Shown piece after piece: positions 8,463 to 16,888 of a stretch of DNA of 64,000 nt. The stretch's first letter is position 1, and every line of letters begins with the position of its first letter. The stretch comes from Isachenkonia alkalipeptolytica (GTDB lineage: Bacteria; Bacillota; Clostridia; Peptostreptococcales; T1SED10-28), in assembly GCF_009910325.1 (NCBI RefSeq), contig NZ_SUMG01000004.1, positions 144,192 to 208,191 of the forward strand, read 5' to 3'. The position numbers and the translations under genes were made by a program. The notes under the pieces were generated by a model, which saw only the letters and a list, made by a program, of their open reading frames with translations, did no database searches and was not told where the DNA came from.

Positions 8463-10058
8463 GTTGAATACTTCCGACCATAAAAGCATGATGAATATAA
8501 AGGCCACCATCATGTAGTTCGCCGCTTGAAAAGAGAGTTCATATTCCCGTACTTTTTCAAAGAAGGAGGCAGTAATAGGAGATTGGCGGATGAATAAATA
8601 GGCAACCAAAAGATATAACAGAAAGAAGAGCCATGCTTCTGGGGAAAGGGGGGCCTCATAAAAGCGGAGCCCTCCAAAACCGGGAACCATCAATTGGTAC
8701 AGGTTTAAAAACAGGATCCCTGCGGTCAGGAGGCCTAAGGAGAGGCGGTCATAAATACTGACGGTCAGGGGCTTTCGAGAGCCACGGGGAAGGAGGATCT
8801 GCAAAAGTCTTCCAAATAGGATTAGGGTGCCCAGGTTGATGAAATGATAGCCCAAATAAAACAGCGGTTGATCCCGAAGAATCATTCCGACAAGGGCTTT
8901 TCCCTGATAGCCCAGCAGTAGGGGGGTTCCCATAATGGATAGAATTCCAAAGAGCATCACAGCGCCCACCAGGGGCATGCGATGCAACACCCCCCGGATT
9001 TTTTCCAGATCATAGGTTTTATAGCTGCGAACAATGGAGCCCGCCCCTAGAAATAGTAAAATCTTTAAAAATCCGTGGTTTACAATATGGACCAAGGCTC
9101 CGGAAACCCCTTCCGATGTGGGAACTTCCAAAGAACTAAGGCCCATGACGATAAAGCCGATATGGGAAATGGTGCTAAAGGCGAGCAGCCGTTTAATATT
9201 GGTCTGACTGATACCGAAAAACAAGCCACACAGTGCGGTGATCATTCCCAGAAGAATAAAAAAGTCTTTATAGGCCTCCATGGGAAAGACCTGTTGGATT
9301 TTATACAGTCCCAGGACACCGCTTTTTACCATGATCCCCGAAAGTACGGCGGAGATACTGCTGGTGGATACACTGTGGGCCCGGGGCAGCCAGTTGTATA
9401 CGGGAAAAAAGGCGGATTTCACTCCCATAGATACGCACATCAATACGAATATCATGATCATCGTGGCATCCTGTTCCATACCCGACAAGGCATCCTGTAC
9501 CAGTCCCATATGAAGGGTTCCCGTCATGCGGTAAAGCATACTGAGGCCGATCAGAAACAATAAAATTCCCGCGGTATTAAAAACGATGTAGTAAATCCCG
9601 GCTCTTAAGGAAGGGCCGTCTTTTTTGTAAATAATTAAAATACCTGATAGAATCGTGGCAATTTCAATGAACAAAAACAGGTTGAAAAAATCGTGGGCAT
9701 GGACAATACCCATAAAAACCCCCTGCAAAAATAATAAAAAGAAATAATAGCTTGAGGACTGTTTTTGATGGGGCCAGCTGTAAAGGATTACCGAAAACCA
9801 CAACAACACCGATAATAACCCGTAGCCGTAGGTAAGGGTATTGGAAATCAAGGTGATGTTGAGCTTGTCACCGAAGGCTCCCAGGACCAGGTAATATTCC
9901 CCCTCGGGAAGATAAAGAGAAAAATATCGAAGTCCCACAACCAGCAGGGCTCCTTGTGCAATAAAGGCTAAAAGATTGCTCCTGGGATCATTGATCAGAT
10001 AAATAACAATGGCGAAAATAATCGGAATCAGAATTGCAAAAATGGGATAATAACTCAT
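8454..10058 (-). CDS. mrpD: Mrp-type Na+/H+ antiporter subunit D (NuoN/NuoM-like)
   Basis: This 534-residue, roughly 14-helix protein carries the proton-conducting antiporter domain (for example PVYNWLPRAHSVSTSSISA and LLAFSTISHIGFIVMG), homologous to complex I subunits. It is the only large antiporter-type subunit encoded in this cluster and should be the ion-translocating module. It is the last gene of the run and overlaps mrpC by four bases (ATGA). Its 3' end overlaps the end of the convergent MMPL gene by nine bases, and no terminator is visible between them. Confidence 0.92.
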   Translation of the reverse strand: MSYYPIFAILIPIIFAIVIYLINDPRSNLLAFIAQGALLVVGLRYFSLYLPEGEYYLVLGAFGDKLNITLISNTLTYGYGLLSVLLWFSVILYSWPHQKQSSSYYFFLLFLQGVFMGIVHAHDFFNLFLFIEIATILSGILIIYKKDGPSLRAGIYYIVFNTAGILLFLIGLSMLYRMTGTLHMGLVQDALSGMEQDATMIMIFVLMCVSMGVKSAFFPVYNWLPRAHSVSTSSISAVLSGIMVKSGVLGLYKIQQVFPMEAYKDFFILLGMITALCGLFFGISQTNIKRLLAFSTISHIGFIVMGLSSLEVPTSEGVSGALVHIVNHGFLKILLFLGAGSIVRSYKTYDLEKIRGVLHRMPLVGAVMLFGILSIMGTPLLLGYQGKALVGMILRDQPLFYLGYHFINLGTLILFGRLLQILLPRGSRKPLTVSIYDRLSLGLLTAGILFLNLYQLMVPGFGGLRFYEAPLSPEAWLFFLLYLLVAYLFIRQSPITASFFEKVREYELSFQAANYMMVAFIFIMLLWSEVFNLF

Positions 10059-10393
10059 TGGTTATCCTCCTTTTCTAAAAGGAGTTTCCAGTCTAAAGTC
10101 CCGTATTGGTGGTATATTTTAATACTCATCATCAGGGCTAAAGCGGTTACGGAGGCACCGATAACAATGGTGGTAATCATCAGTGCTTGGGGCAGGGGAT
10201 CCACCGGTTTTCCTCCCATAGAGGGGATAATCGGCACCGCACCTTCCGGCACATAAAACAGGCGAAGGAAAAAAAGAATCACCGCGGCCTCCAAGACATT
10301 AAGAAATACGATGGATTTAATCAGGTGACGGCTGGTGGCCAGACCGTAAAGGCCCAGACCGATCATCAATAGAATTAATGAGAGCTGCAACAT
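10055..10393 (-). CDS. mrpC: Mrp-type Na+/H+ antiporter subunit C (NuoK-like)
   Basis: The 112-residue protein has three membrane helices and the NuoK-like pattern, including GLYGLATSRHLIKSIVFLNVLEAAV with the conserved membrane Glu, and PLPQALMITTIVIGASVTAL. It is a small structural and ion-path subunit of the Mrp complex in the cytoplasmic membrane. Length is typical for MnhC/MrpC. It overlaps mrpD by four bases and begins directly after the end of mrpB, indicating translational coupling. Confidence 0.92.
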   Translation of the reverse strand: MLQLSLILLMIGLGLYGLATSRHLIKSIVFLNVLEAAVILFFLRLFYVPEGAVPIIPSMGGKPVDPLPQALMITTIVIGASVTALALMMSIKIYHQYGTLDWKLLLEKEDNQ

Positions 10394-11095
10394 CTACTTT
10401 CCCTCCTTTACAAAGCGGGTAAAGATTATGGTTAAGCCCGAGGAGACCTTCAGTCCGATTAAAAGATTTAGCAACACCAAAAACAATCTTCGCAGTTCCG
10501 GATCCAGGGATCCGGATAAGAAGTTGGTAAAAGGAGCACCTTCGGTAAAAAGACTGATAAGGCCCAGGCTTAGCAGGGATAAAAACAGGATCTTCTCCAG
10601 TCGGTTTAATAAATTTGTGTCTGCCGAAGCTTTTTCCGGGATGTATACGGAAATCAGTCGGGCGGTGGCCAGGATGACGCCGCCCTGAAAGCCGCCTCCG
10701 GGGCTGAGATCCCCGAATACGATAATGTAAAATCCGAAAAGTAGCATAAAAGGATAAAGTATTCGGCTGACCGCAAGGATGGTGTCGCTGTCCTTCGGTG
10801 CGGCGGCTACCTTTGCCCGGGGAAAGGGCCTTGAATAAGCGGAAGACTGGGTCATATAAAGCACCCCCGCTGCGGAAATTAGAAGAATTCCCGCTTCAAA
10901 AATGGAATCGAAAAGACGGTAATCCAGTAAAATCGCAGCCACCAGGTTTTTGGATGCGGTGTCGTCGTAGCCTTGTTGGATTACGGTCTCGCCAACGGAG
11001 GTTTCCGGAGAAAAGTTTTCCAAGGGAGCCGTGGCCGTAAGGGAATAAAGTAAAATAAAGCCGAACATCAACAGCAGCATCAGTTTCTTAATCAT
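10394..11095 (-). CDS. mrpB: Mrp-type antiporter subunit B (MbhE + MnhB fusion type)
   Basis: The 233-residue protein has an N-terminal helix followed by a segment resembling MbhE (about residues 1–90). The MnhB domain follows, marked by ILYPFMLLFGFYIIVFGDLSPGGGFQGG with the conserved glycine-rich loop, then two more helices. The ATG at 11095 is preferred because AGGAGG lies nine bases upstream; an ATG at 11104 abuts the ribosome binding site. It overlaps the 3' end of the DUF4040 gene by eight bases. In classical MrpA these N-terminal parts belong to the large A subunit. Confidence 0.85.
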   Translation of the reverse strand: MIKKLMLLLMFGFILLYSLTATAPLENFSPETSVGETVIQQGYDDTASKNLVAAILLDYRLFDSIFEAGILLISAAGVLYMTQSSAYSRPFPRAKVAAAPKDSDTILAVSRILYPFMLLFGFYIIVFGDLSPGGGFQGGVILATARLISVYIPEKASADTNLLNRLEKILFLSLLSLGLISLFTEGAPFTNFLSGSLDPELRRLFLVLLNLLIGLKVSSGLTIIFTRFVKEGK

Positions 11096-11618
11096 AAATC
11101 TCATCCTCCTCTACGACCTCAAATCGAATGCGAGGATCCTCATGAAGCACCCGCCGTAATTTATGGTGGAGAACGCTGCTTTTTTTCATGACAAATACAT
11201 ATTTACCGTCCCGGTGACTTTTTACAATGATCAAATCCACATTCCGTTCGCGAAAAGCCCCTTTGATTTGCACATGATGTTCGAAATAAATATCCAGAGT
11301 CAGGTCATAGGAATCCGTAAATCGTTCTAGGGGTTTGAAACCGGGGCAGCCTTCCTTTTCACTAAAGAACTTATCCTCCACCCGGCTGACCACCACAAAG
11401 TTCTTCTGTTTTCCCAGGGCAATGGTAAAAAAAAGCGGCAAAAGGGCGCTGCCGATGGCAATTTCCGCTAAGGCCACATCATAGGCGTGGTATAGAAAGT
11501 AGAGTGCCGACATCAGCAAAGAGAAAACTGCAAAATAAATAATCAGGCGAAGGGACTCCTTTTCCCGAAGCATAATGATGATAAAAAAGATGATTAGGCC
11601 GTAGAGTATCAGATACAT
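11088..11618 (-). CDS. DUF4040/MbhD-like membrane subunit with soluble C-terminal domain
   Basis: Residues about 1–80 contain three helices with the pattern YHAYDVALAEIAIGSALLPL of the DUF4040 (MbhD) domain, which in long MrpA proteins sits near the C terminus. Residues 85–176 form a charged soluble domain with no membrane helices that I do not recognise. It lies between mrpG and mrpB and should replace the C-terminal part of MrpA. The start has GAGGTG upstream. Confidence 0.8.
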   Translation of the reverse strand: MYLILYGLIIFFIIIMLREKESLRLIIYFAVFSLLMSALYFLYHAYDVALAEIAIGSALLPLFFTIALGKQKNFVVVSRVEDKFFSEKEGCPGFKPLERFTDSYDLTLDIYFEHHVQIKGAFRERNVDLIIVKSHRDGKYVFVMKKSSVLHHKLRRVLHEDPRIRFEVVEEDEIYD

Positions 11619-11643
11619 CGCGTTGCACCTCGCTTTGGTCTAA

Positions 11644-11695
11644 TGACCGGTTGGTCTTTTCATCGGAAGGGTAATTCTTTGTTGAAGACCGGTCA
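11644..11695 (-). other. Inverted repeat inside the mrp operon
   Basis: TGACCGGT (11644–11651) and ACCGGTCA (11688–11695) form an 8-bp inverted repeat in the 88-bp gap between mrpG and the DUF4040 gene, the longest gap in the antiporter run. A nested GACC…GGTC pair lies in the left arm. It could be a processing site, an attenuator or a protein-binding site. Confidence 0.4.
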
Positions 11696-11706
11696 GTTTA
11701 TGGAAT

Positions 11707-12030
11707 TTAAGACTCTTTTAGCTCCTGGTCGTCCTTTGAAACAGTTTCCGGATCCTTTAAGGGAATTCCGTTGATTAAGGCGGAGCGCCCGATGAACTGA
11801 CTGTTTAAGGGGCTGGTGATCAGGAAAAACAGCAGGATTGCTAAAAGCTTCAGGGATTCCCACTGCAAGCCGATCCGAAACACCAGGGCAAGGATAATGG
11901 AAAAGAAGGCAACGGTGTCGATCTTCGAAGCCACTAAAATTTTCAAATAGATGCTTTTAAAACGAAAAAGACCGATTACTCCAAAGAGTAAAAAAATCCA
12001 GGAAATCATAAGAAAAAAATTGCTGATCAT
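11707..12030 (-). CDS. mrpG: Mrp-type Na+/H+ antiporter subunit G
   Basis: The 107-residue protein has three membrane helices and the MnhG pattern: an N-terminal WIFLLFGVIGLFRFKSIYLK block, then DTVAFFSIILALVF and ITSPLNSQFIGRSAL. It has an acidic C-terminal tail. It overlaps mrpF by four bases. As in other Mrp systems it is a small accessory subunit required for complex assembly. Its position after E and F matches the classical E–F–G order. Confidence 0.9.
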   Translation of the reverse strand: MISNFFLMISWIFLLFGVIGLFRFKSIYLKILVASKIDTVAFFSIILALVFRIGLQWESLKLLAILLFFLITSPLNSQFIGRSALINGIPLKDPETVSKDDQELKES

Positions 12031-12287
12031 TTTTGGCGGCCTCCTTCCATCAGAAAGCGGGTAATTAAGGTGACAGCTAAGAATCCGACGATGGAGAAGG
12101 TAAGGGCGATATCGAGAAAAAAGAAATTATCCCGCTGAAAGCCGATCAATAAAAGCAGTAAAACGGTTTTGCCGCTGATCAGGTTTAACGCCAGGATCCG
12201 TTCCCAAATCGTAGGACTGAAAATGAATTTTATACTGATTATCCCTATCGCCATAAGCAGGAGAAGAATTGTAAACTCGATCATCAA
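12027..12287 (-). CDS. mrpF: Mrp-type Na+/H+ antiporter subunit F
   Basis: The 86-residue protein has three helices, with the MnhF-type segment IWERILALNLISGKTVLLLLLIG and DIALTFSIVGFLAVTLITRFL. The Asp in the last helix belongs to the conserved MnhF pattern. It overlaps mrpE by four bases at its start and mrpG by four bases at its end, so the subunits should be made in stoichiometric amounts. Confidence 0.92.
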   Translation of the reverse strand: MMIEFTILLLLMAIGIISIKFIFSPTIWERILALNLISGKTVLLLLLIGFQRDNFFFLDIALTFSIVGFLAVTLITRFLMEGGRQK

Positions 12288-12775
12288 ATCCCTCCTTTTA
12301 AAAAGGGTTGTTCCAGCCGGGTTTTAATATCTTTTCCTATGGTTTTACCCTGTTGGAAATCATTTTTCACCGAAAGCACCAGCAGTCGATTTCGCCGCTG
12401 GTCCAAGGTGATGGTTCCCGGAGTCAAGGTGATGGAATTGGCAATTAACGTGGTGATAAATAAATTGTTGTTCTCCAAGTCCATGGAAAAGATAATGGGA
12501 TCGTCATTTCCTTTGATGATGGTCACCAGCAGGCAAAATCCGGCGTAGTACATATCCAAAATCAGACGGATACTGTGGCCGAGTAGGAGCCCAAAAGAGG
12601 GCAGGGAGAAATAGGAGCCTTGATCATGATAATAGGTCCCTTTTGACAGAAACACCACCAATAGGGAAAAAAGCCCTCCGATAAGTATATTGACGGGGGC
12701 AAGACTTAGGGAAAAAAGCATCCAAACCCCCAACAAAAATCCAAAGAGTTTAAATTGAAAAATTATTTTATCCAT
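12284..12775 (-). CDS. mrpE: Mrp-type Na+/H+ antiporter subunit E
   Basis: The 163-residue protein has two N-terminal helices followed by a soluble domain with the MnhE signature TLIANSITLTPGTITLD and LLVLSVKND. MrpE is a structural subunit of the antiporter. The ATG has AAGGAGGG upstream. It starts 31 bp after the end of the activase gene, with no terminator in the gap, so it may be co-transcribed with the upstream activase genes. Confidence 0.92.
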   Translation of the reverse strand: MDKIIFQFKLFGFLLGVWMLFSLSLAPVNILIGGLFSLLVVFLSKGTYYHDQGSYFSLPSFGLLLGHSIRLILDMYYAGFCLLVTIIKGNDDPIIFSMDLENNNLFITTLIANSITLTPGTITLDQRRNRLLVLSVKNDFQQGKTIGKDIKTRLEQPFLKGGI

Positions 12776-12806
12776 GGTTATCCCTCCTTGCTTGCCGAAG
12801 TTTTCC

Positions 12807-13775
12807 CTATATTATCCGTCCCCGTTCGCATTTATTGCCCCAGGCATCAATCAATTCATCACCCTGATAAACCGCAATAATCTCACAGTGGTTGGCACAT
12901 TTATCACAGGGTATCCCTTTGGTTTGAAAGTCCGCTTCGGAAATTTTAAAATCAAAGGGGCGGTGGTCTTTGGAATTTTTCGCAAGGATCGCGGTACCCA
13001 GAGCGCCGATCAAGTGAGAGTCGGGATCCACATGAATTTCATGACCCGTGATCCGCTCAAAGGCTTTGGTAACTCCGATGTTTTTGCTGACGCCCCCTTG
13101 GAAAATTATGGGGGGGATAATCCGTTTTCCTTTAGCCACGTTATTCATGTAATTTGTCACCACGGACTGACAGATTCCTGCGATAATGTCTTTTTTAGAA
13201 TGCCCGATCTGGCTTTTATGCACCATGTCGGACTCGGCAAATACACTGCAACGGGCGGCCAGTCTGGTGGGATTGTCTGATGTCAGAGCGATTTTACCGA
13301 TATCCTCCACCTTTTCGTTCAACCGCTGAGCCAGGCTAGAAAGAAAAGCTCCTGTGCCCGCAGCGCAGAGAGTATTCATGGCATAATCCACCACAATTCC
13401 GTTTTCAATTAAAATGATTTTCGAATCCTGTCCACCAATTTCAAAAATGGTTCGCACCTCGGGGTACAGGGAAGTGGTGCCGATGGCATGGGTGGTAATC
13501 TCATTTTTTACCACGGAGGATCCGGTAATACTACCGATTAATCGCCGGGCACTGCCCGTAGTGCCCACGGCTTGAACCTGATAGGGATTCTCCCGATGCT
13601 TTTCGTTGACCCGGTCCAGTTGATCGGAGAGGGACTGGAGCATTTTTTTTACGGTGCCGATAGGATCCACCTCGGTCCAAAGATAATCCCGGGCTAAAAT
13701 CATATTATTTTCATCGATGATTACGGATTTTGTGGAGATGGACCCCACATCGATTCCTAAATAAGCGGTTTTCAT
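12807..13775 (-). CDS. Acyl-CoA dehydratase activase (BcrA/BadF/HgdC-type ATPase)
   Basis: The 322-residue protein is an ASKHA-fold ATPase: phosphate-1 loop GIDVGSISTKS (residues 8–18), FEIGGQDSKI (111–120) and FQGGVSKNIG. The two Cys residues that hold the bridging [4Fe-4S] cluster in HgdC-type dimers are present as C137 (NTLCAAGTGAF) and C176 (RCSVFAESD). HgdC homologues drive ATP-dependent electron transfer to a dehydratase. A C-terminal extension carries CDKCANHC and a further Cys, a pattern of the long activase-related proteins. It overlaps the neighbouring gene by four bases. Confidence 0.9.
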   Translation of the reverse strand: MKTAYLGIDVGSISTKSVIIDENNMILARDYLWTEVDPIGTVKKMLQSLSDQLDRVNEKHRENPYQVQAVGTTGSARRLIGSITGSSVVKNEITTHAIGTTSLYPEVRTIFEIGGQDSKIILIENGIVVDYAMNTLCAAGTGAFLSSLAQRLNEKVEDIGKIALTSDNPTRLAARCSVFAESDMVHKSQIGHSKKDIIAGICQSVVTNYMNNVAKGKRIIPPIIFQGGVSKNIGVTKAFERITGHEIHVDPDSHLIGALGTAILAKNSKDHRPFDFKISEADFQTKGIPCDKCANHCEIIAVYQGDELIDAWGNKCERGRII

Positions 13776-14836
13776 AGTAGTCCTCCTTTGCGCATCATAA
13801 TCATGTCATAAAAGGCTTCCAAGCGGGTCTGGATCCCCGTATCACTGGTTTGAGAATCAAAGGTGAAGTAAAGGATCGGTATATTAAAGTCCCGACTGAT
13901 GTTTTGCAACACCGGCATGGCATCCATCTCGGGAGTGCAGCCGAAGGATTTCACGTGAATGATCCCGTCGTACTTTTGTTTGGCAAAACGCAGGGCCTGA
14001 TCCACAGTAAACATACTGGTGGCTCCCATAGAATACTTTGTATAACGTCTTACCCTTTTTTTACGTTTCCAATCTTTTCGAAGAACCGTGTTGGTCAGAT
14101 TGATCCACCGGTCCACCACGATACCTTTTTTCGCCAGTTCCTTTTCGATGTCGTGGTTGCTAAAGGGTTCCATAATGGTATAATACTCGCCGATCACCCC
14201 CACTCGAATGGGATTGTGGGGTTTATTCAGCGGAACCTCCAACAGATGATCCGTGGTCTTTTTGTAAAGTTTTTTCACGTCTTTCTTGGAATCCGTTAAA
14301 CGCAGTTGCTGTAAGAAGTCTTCGTGAATGGCCTCCAGGATTCCCGGAGACGTTTGAAAACCGCTGTTTTTTCGAACAAAGTCCTCCACCTTATCCATGG
14401 TCTCGATCATGGTCATTACCATCGGCAGGGTGGAGCCGATTTGTTTTACGGACATAGCGGGGTTGATTTCTTTAAAGCTCTGATAAAGGGTGACGGGTTT
14501 GGACAGGGCTCCCTGGGACAAAGTGATAAAACGAACATCATGACCCAAGTCTTTAAGAATTTGAGACTGCAGCTCGCCGTAATAACGAAGACGGCAGACA
14601 CCTCCGGTTTGTACCAAAGTGTCGGCACCTTTCTCAATGGTTTCGATATAATTGCCCATATTAAACTTAAAAGGGGCACAGATGTAATCCGGGCTGTGAA
14701 GGCTTCCAAGTTCCAAGGTCTTTTTCGTAATCACCGGAGGCACTACATAGTCCACGTCCAGTCCCCGGGTAAACAGGCGCTCCAAGGGAACGTAATAATT
14801 TCCAAGATGGGGAAAGCTGACCTTATATTTTGTCAT
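13772..14836 (-). CDS. CoA activase-related protein (dehydratase-like), middle gene of trio
   Basis: The 354-residue protein belongs to the 2-hydroxyacyl-CoA dehydratase/activase-related group. Conserved Cys-containing segments include PDYICAPFKFNMGNYIE, GGVCRLRYYGELQ and SFGCTPEMDAMP, which could bind an Fe-S cluster. The ATG at 14836 was chosen for its AAGGAGGG ribosome binding site; an upstream in-frame GTG/ATG extension lies inside the previous gene. It overlaps that gene by 14 bases and the activase gene by four. In many Clostridia these units occur as one long fused polypeptide; here they are separate. Confidence 0.82.
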   Translation of the reverse strand: MTKYKVSFPHLGNYYVPLERLFTRGLDVDYVVPPVITKKTLELGSLHSPDYICAPFKFNMGNYIETIEKGADTLVQTGGVCRLRYYGELQSQILKDLGHDVRFITLSQGALSKPVTLYQSFKEINPAMSVKQIGSTLPMVMTMIETMDKVEDFVRKNSGFQTSPGILEAIHEDFLQQLRLTDSKKDVKKLYKKTTDHLLEVPLNKPHNPIRVGVIGEYYTIMEPFSNHDIEKELAKKGIVVDRWINLTNTVLRKDWKRKKRVRRYTKYSMGATSMFTVDQALRFAKQKYDGIIHVKSFGCTPEMDAMPVLQNISRDFNIPILYFTFDSQTSDTGIQTRLEAFYDMIMMRKGGLL

Positions 14837-15749
14837 AATAGCCCTCCTTTTTAAATCGGATAATGTCGATGAAGCTCTCCAGCCGGGTCTCCATCCCTGC
14901 GGTTCCTTCCTGGCCGTCAAGAATCAGTTGTAGTACCGGAGGATTGTTAATCCGTCGAAGGACTAACTCGTTGATTAAGGAATCGGGACCGCAAGGGAAG
15001 GCGGTTATCAGTACAATACCGTCGACCTTATGCTGATAGTGGGCGATGGTGCCCACCAGTTCCCGGTTAAAAACCCAGGGAATGTTTTGGGATATTTGAT
15101 GGGAGGTTCGGTGAATCTCCTTATCATGGACCCGGGCAGCGGAAATGGGTATGGTGTCAAGTTTTTTTAACATCTCAAACACCGGGGTGCCCAAGTGGGG
15201 ATCATGTAGATTGTAGGCATGGCCCGCCACTAGAATTTTCAAGCCATCCCTTTCCATGGCCTCCCGTACTTTGTTTCCCTCTAAAATTTGCTGGGTTTTC
15301 TCTCCCTGTTTCGCTATCAGGTAAGCCCGAAGGCTTTTCGTACGGCTTTTTCCCAACTGTTTTCCCAGCTTCACAAAACCCGGAGTTTCTGCATCGGCAT
15401 TTCGAAAGTCCACGTTGTAATGGACCAGCTCAATTTCCTGGTCCCCAAAAGTGTTCCTTACCAAATCGAATAGCGCGGGAAACTTGGTACAGAGTTCACC
15501 ATCCATACCATAGGATGAGATTCGGGGCACAAAGATTTTATCGCACTTGTCAATCAGCCAGTGTACATGACCCAAATACACTTTCGAAGAAAGACACGCC
15601 TCATCAATGGCGAATTCATTCCCCCGGTCCAGGATCTCCTGATTGGTTTTGGGGCTGACAATGTACTTAATACCTAAGGCGTCAAAGAAACCCTTCCATA
15701 GGGTTTCGTGCTTATAATATAAAAATCCTCGGGGAATTCCGATAATCAT
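14823..15749 (-). CDS. CoA activase-related protein (DUF2229-like), first gene of trio
   Basis: The 308-residue protein starts MIIGIPRGFLYYKHETLW, the hallmark of the DUF2229 segment found at the front of activase-related proteins. It contains DEACLSSKVYLGHVHWL and AFPCGPDSLINELVLRR, each with a conserved Cys. The ATG at 15749 has AGGTG seven bases upstream; a GTG nine bases earlier overlaps that site. It heads the run of ten minus-strand genes. Its natural substrate is unknown, since no dehydratase subunits recognisable as hydroxyglutaryl- or benzoyl-CoA type lie nearby. Confidence 0.82.
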   Translation of the reverse strand: MIIGIPRGFLYYKHETLWKGFFDALGIKYIVSPKTNQEILDRGNEFAIDEACLSSKVYLGHVHWLIDKCDKIFVPRISSYGMDGELCTKFPALFDLVRNTFGDQEIELVHYNVDFRNADAETPGFVKLGKQLGKSRTKSLRAYLIAKQGEKTQQILEGNKVREAMERDGLKILVAGHAYNLHDPHLGTPVFEMLKKLDTIPISAARVHDKEIHRTSHQISQNIPWVFNRELVGTIAHYQHKVDGIVLITAFPCGPDSLINELVLRRINNPPVLQLILDGQEGTAGMETRLESFIDIIRFKKEGYYDKI

Positions 15750-16017
15750 AAATATCACCTGCTTTACTTTAGTATTTGTGATTAGTTTATCATATGAAAG
15801 GGGAAATGTGAATGAAGGGGGAGGGGAATAGAGGTAATTATAAGAAAAGTTTATGAACTCAGTATGAACTCATTTTCCTAGCGCGGGATCAACAACAAGG
15901 GTTTATCTTTATGAAATAAGGGAATAATATGAATATCAGATTAGTTAATAGGGAGTTGAAGCTATACCTCTACAGAAGGCTTTGTTAATTGAAGGTATAT
16001 GTAAAAGGAGGATTATC

Positions 16018-16467
16018 ATGAGGGATGTTCAAAAAAAGCGGGAGGTAAAAGAGACGGAAACGGCAACGGATACTTTAAGAAGGGTCATCAGAATCATTTT
16101 TTCTTTAGCGGGAATTATTCTGTTATTTAGATTTGTGTTCCTGCTTTTCGGGGCCAATCCGGACAATCAGTTTGTGGATACTCTCTATGGCATTACCGAA
16201 CCCTATGTAGGAATTTTCAGTGGTATTTTCCCGGAGACGGAATGGGGAAGGGGAGTTTTTGAACCGGCGACGTTGATTGCATTAGTCGTTCTTTTTATAG
16301 CATCCTGGCTGATCCAATCCTTATTTGCGAAAAGAACCCTACGCCGGGAGGAGTACGTCGCATCAGATCATACCCCTAAGGAAGATCCATCCTCAGAGAC
16401 CACTGAAGATACCGCCGTAAGGGAAAAGGTTAAAGAAGAAAAGGTTAAAAAAGAGGGAGAAGAATGA
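16018..16467 (+). CDS. YggT/YlmG-like membrane protein
   Basis: The 149-residue protein has helices at about 26–46 and 83–103. Between them is YGITEPYVGIFSGIFPE, which resembles the YggT repeat (membrane anchor, then a TEP…P motif). The C-terminal 45 residues are highly charged with KVKEEKVKKE repeats. The ATG at 16018 has AAAAGGAGG upstream; an earlier in-frame start has no ribosome binding site. Function is unknown; YggT proteins are linked to osmotic adaptation and envelope or division-related roles. Confidence 0.7.
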   Translation: MRDVQKKREVKETETATDTLRRVIRIIFSLAGIILLFRFVFLLFGANPDNQFVDTLYGITEPYVGIFSGIFPETEWGRGVFEPATLIALVVLFIASWLIQSLFAKRTLRREEYVASDHTPKEDPSSETTEDTAVREKVKEEKVKKEGEE

Positions 16468-16566
16468 TGCTCCGCTCTTGAAAAAATTGTGGATTCTCCA
16501 ACCCGAATGGAATTTAAAGTCTTTTCATCGGAAAAGGAGGAAGAGGCCCGAGCCTGGTTACGTTAA
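16468..16566 (+). pseudogene. Possible C-terminal remnant of a lost gene
   Basis: Directly after the TGA of the YggT-like gene, the same frame stays open for 32 codons and reads like a protein C terminus, ending in FKVFSSEKEEEARAWLR and then TAA. It has no start codon with a ribosome binding site. The pattern resembles the ends of small STAS/SpoIIAA-like proteins, but the match is weak. It may be a decayed gene or coincidence. Confidence 0.3.
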
Positions 16567-16626
16567 CAAGGTCACTGTTTCAGCTAATCGTTTTCAAGGA
16601 ACCGAAAATAAGGGGAGAAACTTGGT

Positions 16627-16878
16627 ATGATCAAAGAAATCATCACCGACAAAAATTTCATCGGAAACGTAATTCAAAGGTTCTTTCGTTGGGTAGTGAA
16701 TCTGTTGGTGTTATTACTGATCGGATCATGGATATTGTCTTTTATGTCGGAGGATTCTTTTTTAGAAGTGTTAAGCCTCATTTCTTTAGGCTGGAGTCTT
16801 AGGGTTGTCCTTGTATTGTTTCTGATTGTTACTGTCAGCGAAATCATTAGAGAGTACAGAAAACGCTACACAATATAA
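16627..16878 (+). CDS. Small two-helix membrane protein, unknown
   Basis: The 83-residue protein has helices at about residues 20–38 and 50–70 and a basic end (REYRKRYTI). A GGGGAG ribosome binding site lies nine bases before the ATG. No family is recognised. A 45-bp palindrome starts ten bases after the stop codon and could terminate this transcript. Confidence 0.6.
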   Translation: MIKEIITDKNFIGNVIQRFFRWVVNLLVLLLIGSWILSFMSEDSFLEVLSLISLGWSLRVVLVLFLIVTVSEIIREYRKRYTI

Positions 16879-16888
16879 GCGATAAGTT

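Noticed and set aside
9075..9563. Long plus-strand open frame inside mrpD
   Set aside because: It is antisense to a well-conserved antiporter gene, has no ribosome binding site and no recognisable family.
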